Shown: one piece after another, positions 15,506 to 21,486 of the stretch
Position numbering within the stretch: position 1 is the first letter of the stretch
Layout of the letters: every line of letters begins with the position of its first letter
DNA from: JBNJGB01 sp051747385
GTDB taxonomy: Bacteria > Myxococcota_A > UBA9042 > PHBI01 > JACKFB01
DNA: 21,486 nt
Reading direction: 5' to 3'
Assembly: GCA_051747385.1 (NCBI GenBank)
Contig: JBNJGB010000059.1
Span: 1 to 21,486, forward strand
The notes under the pieces: model-generated
Database searches by the model: none
What the model was told of the DNA's origin: nothing
Seen by the model: only the letters and a program-made list of their open reading frames with translations
Made by a program: the position numbers and the translations under genes

Positions 15506-16076
15506 ATGTCGGCACGGAAGCCGTGGGTGACCACGGAGACGACGAACGAAGAACTCGTGGGGCCCTGGCGTCCTCCCACGAACGGATCCGGCGCCACGTG
15601 GGCATGGCCCGCGCGCTCGCCGACGGGGACGTCCTGGGATCCGAGGAGGTCCGGCGCGTCGCCCGGGCCGTCCACCGGTGCTTCGCGGAGGAGCTGCCAC
15701 GGCACGGGATGGACGAGGACCTCCGCGTCGCGCCCCGCCTCCGGGAGGTGGCGAACGAGAGCGTGATCCGTGCCCTCGACGCGATGAGCGACGAGCACCG
15801 GGACATCGCGTCCCTGGTGTGGGATCTCCTCTCGATATGGGCGGACGTCGCGGAGGAGCCCGATCGCCTCGAGGGCGCCAGGGGCACCCTCTGCGACCTC
15901 ACTCCCATCCTCGCCGGGCTCCTGACCCATCACCTCTCGAGCGAGGAGGCGATGGTCTTCCCCGCGCCGTGCGTCGGGACCTGTCGGCGTCGCAGTGCGC
16001 CGACGTCGTGCGCGAGATGCGGCTGCGGCGCCCGGAGGATCGGATTCACGCGACCGCGGCGGAGCCGAACCGTTGA
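15506..16076 (+). pseudogene. Hemerythrin-like (HHE) protein gene with two single-base frameshifts
   Basis: The ATG at 15506 with GGAGG eight bases upstream starts MSARKPWVTTETTNEELVG, then the homology moves to another frame at the G-run 15559-15562, continuing ALASSHERIRRHVG, EELPRHGMDEDL, MSDEHRDIASLV and THHLSSEEAMVFPA. This His/Glu pattern fits the HHE hemerythrin domain, a di-iron module that binds oxygen or nitric oxide. At about 15961-15970 it moves again, to AVRRDLSASQCADVV, ending at 16076. Each shift is repaired by adding one base, and the repaired gene would be exactly 191 codons. Two lesions suggest real decay or two sequencing errors. Promoter and ribosome site are intact. Confidence 0.8.
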
Positions 16077-16352
16077 GCCGCGCACAGACCCTCGACGACC
16101 GATCGGCCTGAACCGTGGAGTCGCACCCCGCGAAGTGAGCCGTCGCACGCGCCGCCGTCGCGGACGTCACGGGCTCCCGCGAGGCGTCCGCGGGGTGGCG
16201 TTCCGGGGGGTACAGGCCCCGGGACACTCCGTTGGCGAACAACTCGGGCCTTTCTGGTAGGTTCCCCCGCGCTCCGGACGACCGGGGTCTCGGGTCGGGT
16301 GCCCGCGGCCCGCCGTTCCGGCGATGTCGCCGTTCCTCACTACGGGGCCCAC
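16077..16352. other. Upstream region of the MFS gene, no gene seen
   Basis: No credible reading frame or sigma-54 match is present. A weak TTGGCG (16232-16237) with a TAGGTT (16258-16263) is the only promoter-like pair, and its 20-base spacing is poor. Confidence 0.35.
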
Positions 16353-18260
16353 ATGGATCGCACGCTCTTCCTCCGCCGCCTCCTGCGGCGCATGGTTCTC
16401 ATCGGCCTGGTCGCGGCGGCCGGCTACCTGGTGCTGCCCGGCATGTCGTCCGACTCGGCCGACGCCGCCGAGCCGTCCGGCGACGAGCCCGCGGCTGTCG
16501 AGGCCGAAGGAGAGCCCGGCGTGGTCCCCGGCGAGGCGACGCCCGAGCCCGAGACCGCCCCGGGGCCCTCCGCCCCTTCGACGACCACACCCACCTCTCC
16601 CGGGGCCCCGTCCGCCGAGGAGCTCCCCGACGCCGTGGCGGAGCCCACGTACTGGGAGCGCATGCAGACCGGCACGGCCGACGGCCTGGACTGGTTCATC
16701 GCCATCGCCGGCCTGGGCCTGATCCTGGCGTTCCTCTACATCGTCTACTCCTACGCGCGCGGCCTGAAGGGCAGCCCGCGAGAGCTGTACCTGCTCTTCT
16801 TCACGAAGGTGACGGAGTACTCGGCCTACGGCGCCGCCCAGATGGCGTTCGTGCTCTACCTGCACAACGACGTGGGCCTGTCCGACATGTTCGCCGGGAG
16901 CTACGTCGGCGGCTGGTCGGTGGGGTTGACGGCCCTGACCATGCTCGTCGGGGCCGTCTGCGACGCCATCGGCATCAAGAAGACCCTGCTCATCGGCGCG
17001 TTCGCGCTCCTGTTCGCGCGCTTCTTCATGCCGCTGCTCGACGACATCTGGCTCGTCAGCATCCTGGGCTTCGCGCCCCTCGCCGTGGGCATCGCCATCA
17101 CGGGGCCGGTGCTCTCGGTCGGCATCAAGAAGTTCACCACCCGCGAGGGCGCCGCCCTGGGCTTCGCGCTCTTCTACACGATGATGAACGTGGGCTGGGC
17201 CATCGGCGGCTGGATCTTCGACTTCGTCCGCGGCATCTACGGCGACAAGCAGGTCCACGACCTGCCGATCGTGGGCTGGGAGATCTCCACCTACCAGATC
17301 ATCATGGCCGTCGGCTTCTTCCTCACGCTGCCGGACCTCGTGGCCATCCTGCTCATGCGGGACAACGTCGAGATGACCGAGGACGGCATCGCGTTCAGCG
17401 AGAAGAAGGTCGCCGTCTCGGGTGTCTCGGCCCTCCAGGCCATGAAGGACGCCGTCAAGGAGGCCGGCGTCGGCACCGTCCAGAAGCTCAAGAACGTCTT
17501 CACGGAGAAGGCCTTCTGGATCTTCATCGGCCTCATCGGCGTGCTGGTCTTCGTCCGGCTGACCTTCTACCACTTCCACTTCACGTTCCCGACCTACGGC
17601 ATCCGCGTGTTCGGCGAGGGCGTGAAGGTCGGCAACATCTTCGGCGTGCTCAACCCGGTGCTCATCGTGTTCCTGGTGCCGCTGTTCGGCGCGCTGACCA
17701 AGAGGGTGCGCTCCTACAAGATGCTCCTCATCGGGACGATCATCTCCGCGGGGTCGGTGTTCATCGCCACGCTCCCGGAGAGCGTGTTCCAGCCGCTGAT
17801 GGGCACCGCCTTCGCGGAGCTGATCTTCGATCGCTGGCTCGACGTCCCGGTGCCCGAGCGGATCCCCTACTACCTCTCCCTGGTCGTCTTCATCTCCACC
17901 TTCACCATCGGCGAGGCGCTCTGGTCCCCGCGGCTCATGCAGTTCACCGCGGAGATCGCCCCCAAGGGCAAGGAGGGCTCGTACATCGCCCTGTCCTACC
18001 TGCCCTACTTCGGCGGCAAGTTCCTCGCCGGCCCCATGTCCGGCTGGCTTATCTCCACCTACGTCCCGGAGGGCGGCGCGCCCTACGACAACCACTGGAT
18101 GGTGTGGATGTGGATCGGGCTCATGGCCTCGCTCTCGCCGGCGGGCCTGCTCATCCTCCGGCGCCTGTACCACATCGCCGAGGAGGGGAGCGCGGCGGCC
18201 CTGGCCGGCGGCTCCGACGAGCCCGACGACGACGACGAGCCCGAGAAGGACGCGGCGTAG
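16353..18260 (+). CDS. MFS transporter (POT/peptide-transporter-like) with a long N-terminal extension
   Basis: A 635-residue inner-membrane transporter. Residues 1-30 form a basic segment and one hydrophobic helix, followed by about 75 residues rich in Pro, Glu, Ala and Thr that would sit outside the membrane. The transporter core follows with about 12 further helices; TKVTEYSAYGAAQMAFVLYL resembles the ERFSYYGM helix of proton-dependent oligopeptide transporters, and VGAVCDAIGIKKTLLIGA is the MFS loop 2-3 motif. The end is acidic (DEPDDDDEPEKD). Substrate is unknown. The ATG at 16353 has only a weak GGGG upstream, but starts the only sensible helix. It ends 12 bases before the convergent response regulator gene. 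Confidence 0.85.
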   Translation: MDRTLFLRRLLRRMVLIGLVAAAGYLVLPGMSSDSADAAEPSGDEPAAVEAEGEPGVVPGEATPEPETAPGPSAPSTTTPTSPGAPSAEELPDAVAEPTYWERMQTGTADGLDWFIAIAGLGLILAFLYIVYSYARGLKGSPRELYLLFFTKVTEYSAYGAAQMAFVLYLHNDVGLSDMFAGSYVGGWSVGLTALTMLVGAVCDAIGIKKTLLIGAFALLFARFFMPLLDDIWLVSILGFAPLAVGIAITGPVLSVGIKKFTTREGAALGFALFYTMMNVGWAIGGWIFDFVRGIYGDKQVHDLPIVGWEISTYQIIMAVGFFLTLPDLVAILLMRDNVEMTEDGIAFSEKKVAVSGVSALQAMKDAVKEAGVGTVQKLKNVFTEKAFWIFIGLIGVLVFVRLTFYHFHFTFPTYGIRVFGEGVKVGNIFGVLNPVLIVFLVPLFGALTKRVRSYKMLLIGTIISAGSVFIATLPESVFQPLMGTAFAELIFDRWLDVPVPERIPYYLSLVVFISTFTIGEALWSPRLMQFTAEIAPKGKEGSYIALSYLPYFGGKFLAGPMSGWLISTYVPEGGAPYDNHWMVWMWIGLMASLSPAGLLILRRLYHIAEEGSAAALAGGSDEPDDDDEPEKDAA

Positions 18261-18272
18261 CCCCGGCGGGTT

Positions 18273-19726
18273 CTACGCGTCCTCCTCCTGGTACTTCTGC
18301 AAGCGGTACAGCAGCACGTGCCGGGGGATGCCCAGGTAGCGGGCCGTGGCGGACTGGTTGCTGTCGTGGCGCGCCAGGGCCTTCAAGATGATCTCCCGCT
18401 CCAGGTCGGGGAGGTTGAAGCCCTCCTCCGGAAGCTCGACCTCGCCCGGCTGGAGCACGGGGGAGGGCGGCCCCGCCACCGTGGTCGCCTCCTCCGTCTC
18501 GACGGACTCGGGGGCGGCCGCGTCCGGTGAGGGCACCGCGCCCGGAGGGGCGAGGTCCGCCAGGTCCAGCACGCTGCTCCGCCGCAGGAGGACCATCCGG
18601 GACACCACGTTGCGAAGCTCGCGCACGTTCCCCGGCCACGTCCGCTGCTGCAGGACCTCCAGCAGCCTCGGCGCCACCCGCAGCTCGGGCTCGCCCATCT
18701 CCCGGAGGAAGTGCCGGACCAGCAGCGGGACGTCCTCGGGGCGCTCCCGGAGCGGCGGCAGGTGCACGGGGATCACGCTCAGCCGGTGAAAGAGGTCCTC
18801 GCGGAACGTGCCCGCTTCGACCTCCTCGGCCAGGTCCCGGTGCGTCGCCGCGACGAGCCGCACCTCCACCGGGATCCGGCGCGTGCCGCCGAGCCGATCG
18901 ATGACCCCCTCCTCCAGGACGCGCAGGAGCTTGGCCTGCAGCGCCAGGGGAAGCTCCGCGATCTCGTCGAGGAAGAGGGTCCCCTCGTGCGCCCGCTCGA
19001 ACTTCCCGGCGTGGCCCCGCGTGGCGCCCGTGAACGCGCCGCGCTCGTAGCCGAACAGCTCGCTCTCCAGGAGCTGCTCGGGCAGGGCGGCGCAGTTGAC
19101 GGGGATGAACTCGCCCTGCCGCTCGCCGGCGTCGTGGAGGCGCCTCGCGATCAGCTCCTTGCCGGTCCCGCTCTCGCCGGTGACCAGGACCGTGACGTCT
19201 GCCGGGGCCACGCGATCCACCACCCGCAGGACCTCGCGCATCCGGGGGCTCTGGGTGATGAGCGTGGGCCGCTCCTGCGGGCCGCCGTTTTTGAGCTTCC
19301 GGTTCTCGCGCCGGAGCGAGATGCGCTCGACGACCTGCCGGACGCGGGCCTTGAGCTCCACGCGGCGAAACGGCTTCGTGATGTAGTCGGCGGCGCCGCG
19401 GCCCAGGGCCTCCACCGCGTCGTCGACCGTGCCGAACGCCGTGACGAGGACCACCTGGATGTCCGGGTGGCAGGCCTTGGCGGCCCGGAGCACCTCCATC
19501 CCGTCGGCGCCGGGCATCCGGACGTCGGTCAGCACGAGGTCGAAGGGCGGCTCTGCCGGCGCCTCGTCCGCGGCGGCCGGCAGGCGCTCCACCGCTTCGT
19601 CGCCGCGGGCCACCAGCGTCACCTCGAACCCCTCCTCGGTGAGGTTGTACTCGAGGATGCTGCGCATGCTCTCGTCGTCCTCCGCGACGAGCACCCGCGG
19701 CGTCCACCCGATCTCCTCCGATTCGC

Positions 19727-19730
<4 letters not shown>
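18273..19730 (-). CDS. Sigma-54-dependent NtrC-family response regulator
   Basis: A 485-residue transcription activator. The receiver domain (about 10-130) has acidic residues EDD (17-19), phospho-acceptor Asp69 in LTDVRMPG, and conserved Thr/Lys positions (VLVTAFG, ITKPF). The AAA+ domain has Walker A GESGTGKE (185-192), the sigma-54 contact loop GAFTGA (231-236), Walker B TLFLDEI (251-257), and the arginine-rich FREDLFHRLSV. A Fis-type helix-turn-helix ends the protein (NQSATARYLGIPRHVLLYRL). GTG 19730 overlaps the kinase stop by four bases (GTGA) and has GGAGGAG upstream. It should activate sigma-54 promoters on phosphorylation by the kinase; the eight such sites in this window are its probable targets. 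Confidence 0.95.
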
Positions 19731-20791
<1,061 letters not shown>

Positions 20792-20845
20792 CTGGGGGAG
20801 AGCCTCCCGGGCTGAACCGTGACGTCGGGGCCCGCGGTGTCGTGG

Positions 20846-20861
20846 AGCAAGGTCCGGGCCA
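20846..20861 (-). promoter_or_regulatory. Sigma-54 promoter for the kinase-regulator operon
   Basis: On the minus strand the site is TGGCCCG-GACC-TTGCT, 11 of 12 defined positions, giving transcription from about 20835 and a 44-base leader. It implies that the sigma-54 activator drives its own operon. Confidence 0.75.
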
Positions 20862-20868
20862 GCCAGCT

Positions 20869-20881
20869 TGGAGAATATTCT
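20869..20881. promoter_or_regulatory. AT-rich palindrome upstream of the kinase promoter
   Basis: AGAATATTCT (20872-20881) is a perfect 10-base palindrome in very GC-rich DNA. On the minus strand the overlapping ATATTCTCCA ends seven bases before the -24 element, the same sequence and distance as at the lipoprotein 2 promoter. Confidence 0.45.
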
Positions 20882-20990
20882 GCACCTCTGCGCCCTCCAC
20901 GGCCAGCGCCCGCGTCGGCCGGCTCCAGGGCGATCGAGTTCCATCGAGCCGGTCTGTTGCTCGTACACATCTCCCCAGCACCGAAGGGCT

Positions 20991-21024
20991 CGCGCCAAGG
21001 CGCCAAGCCGCAAAGCCGCGGAGG
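20991..21024. repeat. Degenerate 8-base tandem repeat
   Basis: Four units of about eight bases (CGCGCCAA, GGCGCCAA, GCCGCAAA, GCCGCGGA) run head to tail in non-coding DNA. Similar GCGCCAAG/CGCAAAG strings are scattered in many GC-rich bacterial genomes; their function is unknown to me. Confidence 0.5.
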
Positions 21025-21155
21025 ACATGGGGAAGATGCTGTAAAAGCGCCGTCCGCGGCGGTCACTCCCCGATCCGTCGGCCTCGGCGGCACGAGGCGG
21101 TCCGGCCCGGAGCCCACTCCCGATGGCGGCGAAACGCCGGGCCCGGTGAGCCCGA

Positions 21156-21185
21156 CCACGTCCACGTCCACGTCCACGTCCACGT
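21156..21185. repeat. Perfect hexamer repeat (CCACGT) x5
   Basis: Five exact head-to-tail copies of CCACGT in apparently non-coding DNA. Such a microsatellite is prone to copy-number change by slippage. Confidence 0.9.
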
Positions 21186-21486
21186 TTCGCGGGCTCTCGG
21201 CGACTTGTGACCAATGGACCGGCGTCTCGCCCGTCAGAGGAGCCCCGGACACGTTCGAACCCCCCACAGGACGCCGGGTGGTCCCGAGGACTCGGTTGCC
21301 CTGTCGGTCGGCTCAAGGGCAATCGCAAAGTCGGACAAGCGTGGGCCGCGCGGCGGTACGGCGCCCGGCGCCGGAATGCACCCGCTCGGACCTGGGTTTC
21401 GGGTGGGTTGCCGAGCACCCGCGTGGAAGCACGCGGATACACTGAGGCTTCAGACAGGGGTGCCGAAGACGCGTGTATCTAGGCTG

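Larger units (their letters stand above)
20862..21486. other. About 600 bases upstream of the kinase operon, no gene seen
   Basis: Several open frames cross this stretch on both strands, but none has a good ribosome site with sensible protein composition. It holds the palindrome and the two repeats listed separately, plus an inverted repeat GATACAC/GTGTATC near the right edge (about 21436-21479). A gene starting beyond the window cannot be excluded. Confidence 0.5.

Noticed and set aside
12250..16242. A very long minus-strand open frame of about 1330 codons
   Set aside because: It crosses the antisense of both lipoproteins and several real genes and has low-complexity Arg/Gly-rich content; only its last 217 codons are a real gene (12250-12900).
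16233..16248. TGGCGAACAACTCGGG upstream of the MFS gene as a sigma-54 site
   Set aside because: The invariant GC of the -12 element is absent (GG instead) and the -24 match is poor.
16167..18173. A 668-codon minus-strand open frame
   Set aside because: Antisense shadow of the MFS transporter, dominated by Glu/Asp/His/Arg with no domain.
21207..21482. A 91-codon plus-strand frame at the right edge
   Set aside because: It has no ribosome site, no domain and a composition typical of chance frames in GC-rich DNA.

Overview
This is a GC-rich bacterial window with dense coding, many GTG and TTG starts, strong purine-rich ribosome binding sites, several lipoproteins and heavy use of sigma-54. These traits fit a Myxococcota (delta-proteobacterial) or similar GC-rich Gram-negative chromosome. 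The lineage is an inference; no rRNA, tRNA, CRISPR array or transposase was seen.

Layout. Positions 1-1091 (+): the end of an AAA/OLD-like ATPase overlapping a possible TOPRIM-like partner, a candidate defence pair. 1111-2416 (-): a small SHOCT membrane protein, a wrecked NTPase fragment and a Met/His-rich lipoprotein. 2929-6662 (-): a gene train of a hypothetical protein, a P-loop NTPase, an internally deleted PfkB kinase, an isoprenylcysteine-methyltransferase-like membrane enzyme, an unlisted 36-residue membrane peptide and an APC permease. 6922-11461 (-): a DUF3347 copper-binding periplasmic protein, a CopA-type copper ATPase, a membrane-anchored AlbA_2/Schlafen-like protein and a second P-loop NTPase. 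11594-12900 (-): an ATC-hydrolase-like protein coupled to a SAM methyltransferase. 13088-14064 (+): two related metal-site lipoproteins. 14130-15272 (-): a membrane domain fused to a methyltransferase. 15506-16076 (+): a hemerythrin-like gene broken by two single-base frameshifts. 16353-18260 (+): an MFS transporter. 18273-20791 (-): an NtrC-family response regulator and its membrane histidine kinase. 20792-21486: about 700 bases with promoter elements and short repeats but no convincing gene.

Main discovery. Eight sequences matching the sigma-54 consensus (TGGCACG-N4-TTGCW, 10 or 11 of 12 defined positions) lie in intergenic DNA, each pointing at the gene or operon that follows: the Met/His-rich lipoprotein, the hypothetical/NTPase train, DUF3347-CopA, ATC hydrolase-methyltransferase, both metal-site lipoproteins, the broken hemerythrin gene, and the histidine kinase-regulator operon itself. 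The regulator carries GAFTGA, the sigma-54 contact motif. The window therefore reads as a compact, self-regulated sigma-54 regulon built around copper or heavy-metal handling, with unusual members: Cys-marked NTPases, an AlbA_2 membrane protein, and decaying kinase, hemerythrin and NTPase genes.

Two perfect or near-perfect inverted repeats 32 bp apart upstream of the hemerythrin promoter are candidate activator-binding sites. The metal signal and the shared regulator are inferred from gene content and motif placement.
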